Numbered from the stretch's first letter, positions 8,501-15,689 are shown. The stretch: 64,000 bases of DNA from Lysobacterales bacterium (GCA_028285525.1 JANQOZ010000023.1:1-64000); one strand, 5' to 3'. The notes: a model not told the origin generated them from the sequence alone. Numbers and translations are program-made.

Positions 8501-8711
8501 CCTGTGGCCGGTTTCGGACCAGGCGACCGCTGGCCTTATGACCACGTTCTATGAGAACCGCGCGGCCGGTATGGACGATGCTCAGGCGCTGCGCGAGGCC
8601 CAGCTCACGTTCTTGCGTCCTTCCTTTACCCAGCGGCTGCTGAGCGGTTTCGACGACAGCCGCAGCCACCCATTTTACTGGGCCGCATTTTCGCTCTACG
8701 GGGCGCGATAG
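5586..8711 (+). CDS. Exported PDZ-TPR-CHAT domain protein (caspase-like peptidase)
   Basis: The 1041-residue protein starts at a GTG at 5586 that overlaps the upstream stop (GTGA), which gives a clear signal peptide (Arg-rich start, PTLLLICLLSTPL core, cleavage after LQA). Residues of about 27-110 look like a PDZ domain (VLITEVVPGLAGERAGVQVGDVLLAW...TVTLLRDGQ). About 115-610 is a TPR-type helical array (repeated A-x-x-x-Y-x-x-A-L). The last 270 residues or so are a CHAT caspase-like domain with His895 in VVHVAAHA and Cys941 in LSGCATA, the expected catalytic dyad, followed by GEGLMGLTRAF and W-P-V-S-D. A periplasmic peptidase tied to a sigma/anti-sigma pair is unusual. Its 3' end overlaps the convergent monooxygenase gene by 16 bp. 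Confidence 0.9.
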   Translation: MTLAGRWRLVRPTLLLICLLSTPLQARVLITEVVPGLAGERAGVQVGDVLLAWEQGELQRPLTWPIEVVRAAEVDGLLEGGTVTLLRDGQTLNLSLGPGVWGIATVPDAEAGGALASLYRQLPELTSQSLEPFLAGARNQPEIDDRLALYWLAGDHFQQIDDLESAGRCWQEALALATDPAEQALLRMRYARALMNTWQSDEARRLYQQALEFWEAVPAPQHQLQLQTLLGFAAFEQRDLPAADAAFSAATALVREHPASQPLAASALRGMGQVRSIQGGFDDAIALGNEALDLAKAYAPRSRIEAKVLNFLGYTVARTHDVADGEALIRDAIALADEVEASGFTSAGFRNNLALIYYLRRDYAYAQTLYEQALERFERRNPVSPVVARTRYNIALTLARQDLQAESAAMLESVLALQRQLVPGTEDEARTLHSLAFRFAAAGELTKAISTGREAVQRYRELLPESYLLTSSLHKLGDIYIRAGDYAAARDALEESLEMARRISPESQVHAESAFDLGRVLSELGEPSLPLFREAVEVVESLQARLGGGDDAVSRFREYYSRYFRRLIEAELEAGNDEPAFAISERYRAQSFLAVLGSRPAALTSRLPPSLKERWSDAQAAYEAALKAAASAPEDELEELNQQVIVARQAWRDAGDELRSAGGVGHVIAPRAATPELVAESLEDGQVVISYVSQPAHTDVFLIDAAGMLSHHRLAFSRAQLSETVNQIRVLMAVPDAGSASQETLERKLKILGEALIAPLLPVLDDVKRLVVIPDGELWLAPLAALITDDRYLLERFEVQLGWSATAYQADRPTPVNELLLAMADPGIVSGPGNGEDTTRDNVRQGQPSLPGARQEVNRIASFFSKREVYLDTQASERNFRQVAASADVVHVAAHAVTRVDPPIESYLQLEGDEQHDGRLMAWEVLENLNLKAQLVTLSGCATALGEGAGGEGLMGLTRAFGVAGAQRVLASLWPVSDQATAGLMTTFYENRAAGMDDAQALREAQLTFLRPSFTQRLLSGFDDSRSHPFYWAAFSLYGAR

Positions 8712-10036
8712 CCGCTGAAACCTAAGTTTCCGCGCAGCGTCGAAGACGGGTAGTCCTTGTGGAACAGCCCTCGACGCTGAAGCTCCGGCACCACAAGCTC
8801 CACGAAGTCGACGTAAGCTCCAGGGACATGACTGGCGCCGACCACAAAGCCGTCACACGCCTTTTCGGTAAACCACTGCTCCAGCCCGTCCGCAACCTGG
8901 GTCGGCGACCCGATGAAGTTCGGCGCCTCCTTGATGGTCCCGCGAGCGCTGAATTTCACGAACTCCGCCACCGTGGGATTCGCCTTGCCGGACAGCTTGA
9001 TCACTCGATCGCGAATGGACCGCAACCCGCTGATGGCGTCCAGTTCGTCATCGCTGAACGGTTCGTCCAGCCCCTTGCTGCCGAAGTCGAAATTCAGGGC
9101 CTCGGACAGCAGGGCCAACCCGTCGATGGGCTTGGCGAGTGACTCGATCAGAGCAGCCTTGTCCTCCGCTTCGGCCTGAGACTCAGCGACAATCGGGTAG
9201 ATAAGCGGCGCTACGCGATAGGATTCGGGATCACGGTCGCTGGCGAGAGCCTGCGCCTCGATTTCTCCGTACACGCGTTTGGCAAAGTCGAGGTTGGGGA
9301 AGATCGCGAAGATCAGCTCAGCCCAGCGCAGCGCAAACTCGCGGCCGCGGCCGCTTTGACCCGCCTGGATGATGAGCGGATGGTCCTGCGGCGTCCGCGG
9401 CACGGTATGGGGGCCGCGCGATCGAAAGTACTCCCCCACATGATCCAGTCGAGAGACTTTCGCAGGATCGGCAAACTCGCCGCTGTCACGATCCAGGGTC
9501 AGCGCGTCAGCCTGCCAGGCGTTCCAGTGGCCGAGAACAACCTCCATATACTCGTCCGATCGATCGTAGCGCGTGTCGTGAGCGATCGAGCCGGTTGCGC
9601 CCATATTGAAGGCTTCGGAGTCGTTCAGGGAGGTCACCACGTTCCAACCGGCCCGCCCGTTGCTCAGGTGATCGAGCGTGGCAAAAGAGCGCGCTACGTG
9701 GAACGGCGGATAGTAGGAGGTGGACATGGTTGCGCCCAGGCCCAGGCGCGTGGTGTCGGCCGCCAGCGTGGCGAGCACCACCAGCGGATCGAGCTTGACC
9801 ACCCGCACGCCGTTACGTACGGACTCAGCATGGCTGCCCTCAAAAATATCCGGCATGGCCAGCCGATCGTCGAAGAACATCAGCTGGAACTTTCCGGCCT
9901 CGAGCGTTCTGGCGATCCGCTGGTAGTATGGCAGCGTCAAGAAGTCGTGGGCCGCCTCAGGGTGACGCCACGACGCCGCATAGTTGGAGCAATTCTGCGC
10001 CTGTACAAACCCCACCAGCGCCATCGATCTTGCCAT
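8696..10036 (-). CDS. LLM-class flavin-dependent monooxygenase (NtaA/SnaA/DszA/SfnG type)
   Basis: The 446-residue protein has the bacterial luciferase-like layout of the NtaA/SnaA/DszA family: A-x-x-A-x-x-x-F-D-x-x-F-F-D-D near the N-terminus, the T-x-x-L-G-L-G-A-T-x-S-T-x-Y-x-P-x-x-x-A-R core, the LSNGRAGWNVVTS motif, and a central Q-A-G-x-S-x-x-G-R-E-F-A loop. These enzymes use reduced FMN from a partner reductase to oxidise substrates such as nitrilotriacetate, sulfones or dibenzothiophene; no reductase gene is nearby. The ATG at 10036 (MARSMALVGF) was chosen over one 15 bases upstream because GGAG lies 6 bases before it. It is divergent from the EamA gene, and the palindrome at 10071-10090 lies in their shared promoter. 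Confidence 0.92.
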   Translation of the reverse strand: MARSMALVGFVQAQNCSNYAASWRHPEAAHDFLTLPYYQRIARTLEAGKFQLMFFDDRLAMPDIFEGSHAESVRNGVRVVKLDPLVVLATLAADTTRLGLGATMSTSYYPPFHVARSFATLDHLSNGRAGWNVVTSLNDSEAFNMGATGSIAHDTRYDRSDEYMEVVLGHWNAWQADALTLDRDSGEFADPAKVSRLDHVGEYFRSRGPHTVPRTPQDHPLIIQAGQSGRGREFALRWAELIFAIFPNLDFAKRVYGEIEAQALASDRDPESYRVAPLIYPIVAESQAEAEDKAALIESLAKPIDGLALLSEALNFDFGSKGLDEPFSDDELDAISGLRSIRDRVIKLSGKANPTVAEFVKFSARGTIKEAPNFIGSPTQVADGLEQWFTEKACDGFVVGASHVPGAYVDFVELVVPELQRRGLFHKDYPSSTLRGNLGFSGYRAP

Positions 10037-10070
10037 CGGTGTCTCCCACATTGCTTTGTGGCAGTATAGA

Positions 10071-10090
10071 TTAAATGTCCGGACATTTAA
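10071..10090. promoter_or_regulatory. Perfect 20-bp palindrome, candidate operator for the GntR/UTRA regulator
   Basis: TTAAATGTCCGGACATTTAA is a perfect 20-bp inverted repeat. It overlaps the ATG (10075) of the EamA gene and lies 35 bp upstream of the monooxygenase start. A TATAGA at 10065-10070 lies 4 bases before the EamA ATG, so that gene may be leaderless and repressed directly over its start. The 16-bp core recurs with one change at 12810-12825. The central GTC-N2-GAC is like operators of HutC-type GntR proteins (for example the GTCTAGAC core of YvoA/DasR), and such a gene lies at 15690. Confidence 0.65.
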
Positions 10091-10998
10091 AAACGGCCAG
10101 CCTGGTCGGGGTCATCTGTGTCTCGCTGGGAGCGCTGCTGCTGTCGGCAAAAGGCATCGTGGCCAAGCTCATGTATGACCAGGGGGCTGACGCGACGATC
10201 GTTGCCGGGGTTCGTTCGGTGCTCGCCATCTTCGGCTTTTGGGCGTGGGCGCTTTGGCGGGCTGGCGCGGCGCCGATGCTCGCGGTCCGGCCCGCCCACC
10301 TCTGGGCGGCGCTGGGCATGGGGTTTGCCTGCTACTACGTTGGCGCCTACGTGGACTTCTATGCGCTGACCCTGATCGACGCCTCGCTCGAGCGGGTCAT
10401 TCTGTTCAGCTATCCGATCCTAATCGTCAGCTATGAAATTGCCCGCACCCGCAAGCTGCCCTCACCCACCGTAGGCTGGTCGCTGCTTCTCACCTACGTT
10501 GGGGTGCTGCTGGCGGTCGGCGCGTTCGACGGCAATCTTCTGAAGGGCAACCTCGCCGGTGCAGCGCTGGTGCTGATCTCTACGGTGGGCGTGGCGGCGT
10601 TTTACCTGGTGAATGGCAAGGTGGCGCCCGTGATGGGCGCACTGCAGTTCACCACCTGGGCCATGACCGCTGCCGGCCTGGGCTTTGGCGCCCATCTTCT
10701 CGCCTTTGGCGATTTCACCCTGCTTGCCGAACTCAACGGGGAGTTCTGGTGGCTGATGGCGCTGATGGTGGTCGGCGTGACGGTGCTGCCGCTGGTGCTG
10801 ATGGGCCAGGGCGTGGCGCGCATCGGCGCCACCCGCGGCGGCATGATCAGCACGCTGGGCCCCGCCGCCACCGTGATTCTCGCCTATCTGTTTCTCGACG
10901 AAATCATGCATCCGCTGCAGCTGGTGGGCAGCGCCATGATTGTGCTCGGCGTCTGGGTCCTCGAACGGCGGCGGTCGGAGGATACCTCCGCCACCTGA
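10075..10998 (+). CDS. EamA/DMT-family transporter
   Basis: A protein of 307 residues with about ten hydrophobic segments in two homologous halves, the EamA (drug/metabolite transporter) arrangement. Typical features are the first helix (GVICVSLGALLLSAKGIVAKL), the LIDASLERVILFSYPILI segment at the end of helix 4, and the second-half ARIGATRGGMISTLGPAATVILAYLFLDE, where EamA proteins have their conserved P-V-x-A-x-x-x-x-x-x-x-L-x-E. It sits in the inner membrane and probably exports a small metabolite. The ATG lies inside the palindrome at 10071-10090 with no ribosome binding site, which fits a leaderless mRNA. It is convergent with the alpha/beta hydrolase gene ending at 11015. Confidence 0.9.
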   Translation: MSGHLKTASLVGVICVSLGALLLSAKGIVAKLMYDQGADATIVAGVRSVLAIFGFWAWALWRAGAAPMLAVRPAHLWAALGMGFACYYVGAYVDFYALTLIDASLERVILFSYPILIVSYEIARTRKLPSPTVGWSLLLTYVGVLLAVGAFDGNLLKGNLAGAALVLISTVGVAAFYLVNGKVAPVMGALQFTTWAMTAAGLGFGAHLLAFGDFTLLAELNGEFWWLMALMVVGVTVLPLVLMGQGVARIGATRGGMISTLGPAATVILAYLFLDEIMHPLQLVGSAMIVLGVWVLERRRSEDTSAT

Positions 10999-11014
10999 CG
11001 CGACCTACGACCGG

Positions 11015-11818
11015 CTAGTGTTTGTCGAGAAAGGAGAAGAGGATGTCGCAAAAGGCGATCTTCTGCTCCTTCCCGGCGACGACGTGCGCAACTTCCGGCA
11101 TGTCGACGCCCTCGGCATTGGGCAGCAGCGCCTCAATCTCTTTGGTGTACTTCGGCGTGGTGATCACGTCCATACCCGAATGCACCATGAGTGTGGGGGC
11201 TTTGACCTGACTCAGCTGGTTGCGAACGTCGTGGCTGATGCAGGCATCAACGAGGCGGGCGTGAGCCGTCTCTCGCCCGATCAGCTCGGACCACGGCCCG
11301 TGCTCACCAAGCAGACGATCGCGGTTCTTGTTGTAGAAGTCGTTGCGGAACGAAAAGCAGCAGACCAGCTTCTGGAACGCAGCGAAGCCCATTTCTTTGT
11401 GCACGTCCCGGAACAGCTCCAGCTGATCCTGCAGCATCGGGTCGACCGCCGCCCAGCAGCCCATGTTCACCATCGAGCGAACGAGCTCGGGCCGCTGAAT
11501 AGCCACCTCCTGCGCCACGCAGGCGCCCATGCCGACCAGCCCGATGAAATGGACGTTGCTCCAGCCCAGATGATCCAGCAACGCCATCACGTCCTGCGCG
11601 TGAAGCTTCATGGTGGCGGGTTCAGAGAGATCGTCGGTCGACTCCCCGATGCCACGGTAATCGATAATGAGCGTCTGAAAACGATCCGTCAGGCCCTGCG
11701 CCAGATTGCGCTCGTTCCCGTGACAGTAGGTTCCCCAGCCACCCATACAGATCGCTGGATCACCCTCGCCCAGGATCTCGTAGTACATGTGGTGGTTGTT
11801 TACGTTGACGATCGGCAT
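11015..11818 (-). CDS. Alpha/beta-hydrolase-fold protein lacking the nucleophile serine
   Basis: The 267-residue protein has the alpha/beta hydrolase order: strand and oxyanion region GDPAICMGGWG, the L-I-I-D-Y-R-G-I-G-E-S loop, the nucleophile elbow, an acid region (VHSGMDVITTP) and a C-terminal His (PEVAHVV). The elbow reads FIGLVGMGACVAQE. Where GxSxG is expected, the nucleophile position (about Gly96) is not Ser, Cys or Asp. It may therefore be a non-hydrolytic member, as known in some dioxygenases, lyases and receptors of this fold. It is 36 bp downstream of the HMG-CoA-lyase-like gene on the same strand, so it probably shares the promoter with the operator at 12810-12825. Confidence 0.85.
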   Translation of the reverse strand: MPIVNVNNHHMYYEILGEGDPAICMGGWGTYCHGNERNLAQGLTDRFQTLIIDYRGIGESTDDLSEPATMKLHAQDVMALLDHLGWSNVHFIGLVGMGACVAQEVAIQRPELVRSMVNMGCWAAVDPMLQDQLELFRDVHKEMGFAAFQKLVCCFSFRNDFYNKNRDRLLGEHGPWSELIGRETAHARLVDACISHDVRNQLSQVKAPTLMVHSGMDVITTPKYTKEIEALLPNAEGVDMPEVAHVVAGKEQKIAFCDILFSFLDKH

Positions 11819-11854
11819 GTGAATTCCTTTTTAGCGGTGGATGCGTGCCGAACG

Positions 11855-12769
11855 TCAGGTTCGGGCTTCAAAGCGGAAATCGCCCGCGCGCGAGAGCATG
11901 CTGGGCATCGGCTTGCCCATCACGCCATCGAGCCACTTGGCCGTTTCCAGAACGGTTTCGAGATCGACACCGGTCTCAAAGCCCGAGTTATGCAGGGCGT
12001 AAAGCATGTCTTCCATGGCGACGTTGCCGGTCGCGGCCGGCGCGAAGGGGCAGCCGCCGATGCCGCCGGTGCTCGCATCGAGCCGGTGCGCGCCGGCGTC
12101 AGCCGCCGCCAGGGCGTTCGCGATGCCCGTGTTGCGGGTGTTGTGGAAGTGGCAGCGCAGCGGCAGCTTTCCGGCCATGCCCTGTACCTCTTTGACCAGC
12201 GCCGTGACCTTGCGCGGTACGGATACCCCGATCGTGTCGGCCAGGCCGATTTCGCTCGGACCAAAGGGCAGACAGGACTCCAGCAGCCGCAGCACCTGCG
12301 CCGGCTCAACCAGCCCTTCGAAGGGGCAGCCCCAGGCCGCCGCCAGCGTCAGGCTGACCGGCGTGCCGGCGGCGGTCGCCATCTCGCAGACCCGGCCGAA
12401 CGCCTGGACCGATTCCTCCGACGTCACGCCCTGGTTGCGCTGGTTGAATGTGTTGCTGGAGACGACAACAAATCCAACCATGTCGCAGCCGGCGTCCAGA
12501 GCCCGCTGACAGCCGCGCTCATTCAGCGCCAGGCCAATGAAGCAGGAGTCGTCTGTCCGGGGCGCGGTGGCCATCAGGTCTTCCGCGTCCGCCATCTGGG
12601 GGACTCGCTTCGGATGTACAAAGCTGGTGACCTCCAACCGCCGGATGCCGGCGCTCAGCGAACGGCGGACAAATTCCGCCTTATCCGAGGTGGATACGAT
12701 CTCCAGCTCGGACTGAAGCCCATCCCGCGGACCTACCTCAACTACCTCAATGCGACTCACAGTTCTCAC
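11855..12769 (-). CDS. Hydroxymethylglutaryl-CoA lyase family enzyme
   Basis: The 304-residue protein is a DRE-TIM metallolyase of the HMG-CoA lyase group. It has EVGPRDGLQ with the catalytic Arg14 and Asp15, metal ligands CHFHN (His207, His209), and the glycine-rich loop GGIGGCPFAPAATGN with catalytic Cys240. Such enzymes cleave HMG-CoA to acetoacetate and acetyl-CoA; relatives act on citramalyl-CoA or similar 3-hydroxy-3-methyl thioesters. It is divergent from a family III CoA-transferase that could make its substrate, with a palindrome between them, and is followed by the alpha/beta hydrolase at 11015. The substrate is therefore likely a branched C5-C6 dicarboxylic acid, but this is inference. 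Confidence 0.93.
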   Translation of the reverse strand: MRTVSRIEVVEVGPRDGLQSELEIVSTSDKAEFVRRSLSAGIRRLEVTSFVHPKRVPQMADAEDLMATAPRTDDSCFIGLALNERGCQRALDAGCDMVGFVVVSSNTFNQRNQGVTSEESVQAFGRVCEMATAAGTPVSLTLAAAWGCPFEGLVEPAQVLRLLESCLPFGPSEIGLADTIGVSVPRKVTALVKEVQGMAGKLPLRCHFHNTRNTGIANALAAADAGAHRLDASTGGIGGCPFAPAATGNVAMEDMLYALHNSGFETGVDLETVLETAKWLDGVMGKPMPSMLSRAGDFRFEART

Positions 12770-12809
12770 TCCCGCAATGCGTCACGAAGGGCGGCAGTAT
12801 ACCTTTTTT

Positions 12810-12825
12810 AAATGTCTGGACATTT
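12810..12825. promoter_or_regulatory. Second copy of the ATGTC-N2-GACAT operator
   Basis: AAATGTCTGGACATTT repeats the core of the palindrome at 10071-10090 with one change at the centre. It lies between the divergent HMG-CoA-lyase-like gene (start 12769) and the CoA-transferase (start 12882), so one site could control both. Two such copies, each at a divergent promoter of the same catabolic block, support a local regulon. Confidence 0.65.
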
Positions 12826-12881
12826 GACTGAGCCGCTTCGGGAGCGGTATACAACACAGTCTTTTTTCACGGGGTAGAACG

Positions 12882-14093
12882 ATGGCACAGGCGTCAGGAC
12901 CAAGCGGGCCGCTGAAAGGGCTGCGCGTAATCGAAATGGGCACGCTGCTCGCGGGACCATTCTGCGGGCAGCTGCTGGGAGACATGGGCGCGGAGGTCAT
13001 CAAGCTCGAGGCACCCGGCATGGGTGACCCGATGCGGGTCTGGGGCCAGGAGAAGGCCCATGGCAAGTCGCTCTGGTGGCCCGTGGTGGCCCGCAACAAG
13101 AAGTCTGTGACGGTCAACCTCCGGGTGCCCGAGGGTCAGGCCATCGTGCGCGAGCTTGTCGCTCAGGCGGATTTTGTGCTCGAAAACTTTCGTCCCGGGA
13201 CGATGGAAAAGTGGAACCTCGGGTATGAGGAGCTCAAGGCGATCAATCCGGGCATCATCATGATCCGCGTCTCCGGTCAGGGCCAGACCGGACCTTACTC
13301 GAAGCGTGCTGGCTACGGCTCGATCGGTGAAGCGATGGGTGGTCTCCGGTACGTGTGCGGCGACCCCTCCACGCCACCGAGCCGTATGGGCATCAGCATC
13401 GGGGATTCGCTGGCCGCCACCTTCGCCACCGTCGGCGCGCTCGCCGCACTGCACCATAAGAACCAGACTGGTGAAGGCCAGATCGTGGATTCGGCGATCT
13501 ATGAGGCGGTTCTCAACATGATGGAGTCGCTCATCACCGAGTACGACAAGACGGGCTATATCCGGGAGCGCACCGGCGCGATCCTGCCCAACGTCGCGCC
13601 GTCCAACGTCTATCCCACGGCCGATGACAAGATGATTCTGATCGCCGCCAACCAGGACACGGTATTTCGTCGGCTGTCGGCCGCCATGGGGCAGCCGGAG
13701 CTGGCCGAGGACGAGCGCTACGCCACGCACGCGGCACGCGGGGCCGTGCAGGTCGAGCTGGACGAGATGGTCTCGGAGTGGACCCGCACCAAAGACGCGG
13801 ACACGCTGGTGCAGCTGATGGAGGAACACGGCGTTCCGGTCGGCAAGATCTACCGCGCCCCGGACATGCTGGAAGACCCCCACTTTAAAGCTCGCGAGGC
13901 GATCATCAAGGTGATGCATCCGGAGCTGGGCGACCTGCAGATGCAGAACGTCGCGCCGAAGCTATCCCTGACCCCTGGGGCTGTGCACAGCCCGGGCCCG
14001 GACCTGGGTCAGCACAACCATGAGGTTCTGACGGGCCTGCTCGGCTACACCGACGAACAGCTGACCGGGATGACTGAGCAAGGCGTGATTTAA
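12882..14093 (+). CDS. Family III (CaiB/BaiF) CoA-transferase
   Basis: The 403-residue protein has the family III CoA-transferase pattern: G-L-R-V-I-E-M-G-T-L-L-A-G-P-F near the N-terminus, L-G-D-M-G-A-E-V-I-K-L-E, N-K-K-S-V-T-V-N-L, a V-L-E-N-F-R-P-G-T-M-E-K-W motif and the C-terminal L-G-x-H-(N)-x-E-V-L. These enzymes move CoA between acids through an aspartyl-CoA intermediate. The usual catalytic Asp position (G-Y/F-D before the QA-x-x-G motif) reads GYGSIGEAMGG, so the standard aspartate is Gly here. This GSIGEAMGG variant is common in a subset of the family. It starts the plus-strand operon with an HMG-CoA synthase and a GntR regulator. Confidence 0.92.
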   Translation: MAQASGPSGPLKGLRVIEMGTLLAGPFCGQLLGDMGAEVIKLEAPGMGDPMRVWGQEKAHGKSLWWPVVARNKKSVTVNLRVPEGQAIVRELVAQADFVLENFRPGTMEKWNLGYEELKAINPGIIMIRVSGQGQTGPYSKRAGYGSIGEAMGGLRYVCGDPSTPPSRMGISIGDSLAATFATVGALAALHHKNQTGEGQIVDSAIYEAVLNMMESLITEYDKTGYIRERTGAILPNVAPSNVYPTADDKMILIAANQDTVFRRLSAAMGQPELAEDERYATHAARGAVQVELDEMVSEWTRTKDADTLVQLMEEHGVPVGKIYRAPDMLEDPHFKAREAIIKVMHPELGDLQMQNVAPKLSLTPGAVHSPGPDLGQHNHEVLTGLLGYTDEQLTGMTEQGVI

Positions 14094-14148
14094 ACGGGAG
14101 GGGTCCTGCGGCATACTGGTGTCACTTTTCTCTGACATTCGGTCAACT

Positions 14149-15666
14149 ATGGCACCTGGCATCAGCGCAATTGCGGCATACATCCCTCCCTACCGGGTCG
14201 ATCTGGCGCAGTGGTGTGACTGGTACGGCCACTCCGCCGGTAAGATCCGGGCCGTCGTCGGCAACAGTTTTCGCGTCCGCGGGCCGCGGGAAAACGTCTA
14301 CACCATGGCGGCGGAAGCGGCGCTTCGGCTGATCGTCAAAAACCAGATCGACACCACGAAAATTCGCTTCCTGGCGCTGGGCACCGAATCCAGTACCGAC
14401 AACTCGGCCGGGGCTGTGGTGGTCAAAGGCCTGCTGAACCAGGTACTGCCCCAGCTTGGGCTGGAGCCGATCAGCCGTCACTGCGAGGTTCCCGAGTTCA
14501 AGCATGCCTGCCTGGGTGGGGTCTATGGCCTGAAGAGCGCCGCGCGCTTCCTGGCCTGCGAACCCGAGGACAGCCTGGCGCTGGTGATCTGCGGCGACGT
14601 GGCTGAATACGCGCGCGGCAGCAGCGGCGAGCCAACGCAGGGCGCCGGTGCGGTGGCCATGGCGCTCAGCGCCAAACCGGCGCTGCTCGAGCTGATGCTT
14701 CCGTGGTCGGGCAGCGCCTCGGACTATCGGCTGATCGATTTTCGCAAGCCGATGAGCCAGGCGAGCAGCCGGGCGCCGCGACCGTTCGGGCAAAGCCGCG
14801 ACTTTCCGGTCTTCAACGGCCACTACTCCACGAGTTGCTACCTCGACGCCACGCTGACCGCGATGCGGGACCTGTGGCGGCGCCGCGGCCAGCCCCCCAA
14901 AAGCTATATGGAATCGCTGGCCGGGGTGTTCATGCACCGACCCTACCGGCGGATGCCGGAAACCGGACTGGCCATCTCCGTGCTGGGCGCCATGGCCGCG
15001 GACGAAGACGCCTTTGAAGGCCTGGCCGCTGCGGCGGCGGAGGCCGGCGTTGACGCCAACAAACTGAGAAGTGAGCTCCTGGCAACGCCAGACCTCCTCG
15101 AGCTGGTGGCCGACAATCGGCTGAACGACGATCCCTACCCGCTGGCGATGCAGGTCATCCGGGCAGTGCGAAAGACCGAGTTTTTTGACGCCACAGTCGG
15201 CCGGCCGCTGACGCTCGGGTCGGAGCCGATGATGGAGATCGGCAACCTCTACACCGCGGCGCTACCAGCCTGGCTGGGCGCAGGTCTCGAAGAGGCCGCA
15301 AGCCCTGGTCCTTCCGCCAGCGGGCAGCCCGCCAAGCTGCAGGCCGGTGACGAAATTCTGCTGGTGGGGTACGGCAGCGGCGACGCCGCCGAGGCGATCC
15401 CCGCGAGGGTGGTAGAGGGATGGCAGCAGGCGGCAGACCGCATCGGGTTCAAAGAGACTCTGGCTGACGCCATCGATCTGACCCAGCACCAGTACGAGGT
15501 CCTTCACGATACCGGTGACTGTGACGGCCTCCGCCCGCCCACCGCCGCTCGGTTCCTGCTCGACCGCATCGGAGAACGCGACGACCCTGAATTCGCCGAT
15601 GCCGGCGTCGAGTACTACCAGGTGATCGCCCGCTCGGAGGTGCAGGGCTCTGCCCGCAGCGCCTGA
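14149..15666 (+). CDS. Hydroxymethylglutaryl-CoA synthase family protein
   Basis: The protein (505 residues from the ATG at 14149) has a thiolase-like fold and keeps the HMG-CoA synthase triad: Glu80 (LALGTESSTDNS), Cys121 (KHACLGGVYGL) and His264 (VFMHRPYRRM). The N-terminus ISAIAAYIPPYR is the family start, so the ATG at 14149 is preferred over a GTG at 14119; neither has a good ribosome binding site. The enzyme condenses acetyl-CoA with acetoacetyl-CoA or a related 3-ketoacyl thioester. At about 505 residues it is longer than the usual bacterial mevalonate enzyme of about 390-460. Next to an HMG-CoA-lyase-like gene it may serve a degradative or ketone-body-like route and not mevalonate synthesis. 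Confidence 0.88.
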   Translation: MAPGISAIAAYIPPYRVDLAQWCDWYGHSAGKIRAVVGNSFRVRGPRENVYTMAAEAALRLIVKNQIDTTKIRFLALGTESSTDNSAGAVVVKGLLNQVLPQLGLEPISRHCEVPEFKHACLGGVYGLKSAARFLACEPEDSLALVICGDVAEYARGSSGEPTQGAGAVAMALSAKPALLELMLPWSGSASDYRLIDFRKPMSQASSRAPRPFGQSRDFPVFNGHYSTSCYLDATLTAMRDLWRRRGQPPKSYMESLAGVFMHRPYRRMPETGLAISVLGAMAADEDAFEGLAAAAAEAGVDANKLRSELLATPDLLELVADNRLNDDPYPLAMQVIRAVRKTEFFDATVGRPLTLGSEPMMEIGNLYTAALPAWLGAGLEEAASPGPSASGQPAKLQAGDEILLVGYGSGDAAEAIPARVVEGWQQAADRIGFKETLADAIDLTQHQYEVLHDTGDCDGLRPPTAARFLLDRIGERDDPEFADAGVEYYQVIARSEVQGSARSA

Positions 15667-15689
15667 TAAAGGTTGAGCACCTAAACTTC

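Noticed and set aside
5586-8711. Type III-E CRISPR-associated Csx29 (TPR-CHAT)
   Set aside because: Domain order is similar, but this protein has a signal peptide and PDZ domain and no CRISPR array or effector gene is in the window.
10940-12811. Long plus-strand reading frame of 623 codons opposite the lyase and hydrolase genes
   Set aside because: It is antisense to two clear enzyme genes with intact active-site motifs; its translation shows no domain and an Arg/His-rich composition typical of antisense frames in GC-rich DNA.
12810-12825. Additional copies of the ATGTC-N2-GACAT palindrome near 14097-14150 and 15670
   Set aside because: Only a TGTC...GACA with a wider, different spacing is present near 14130; it does not match the 16-bp motif.
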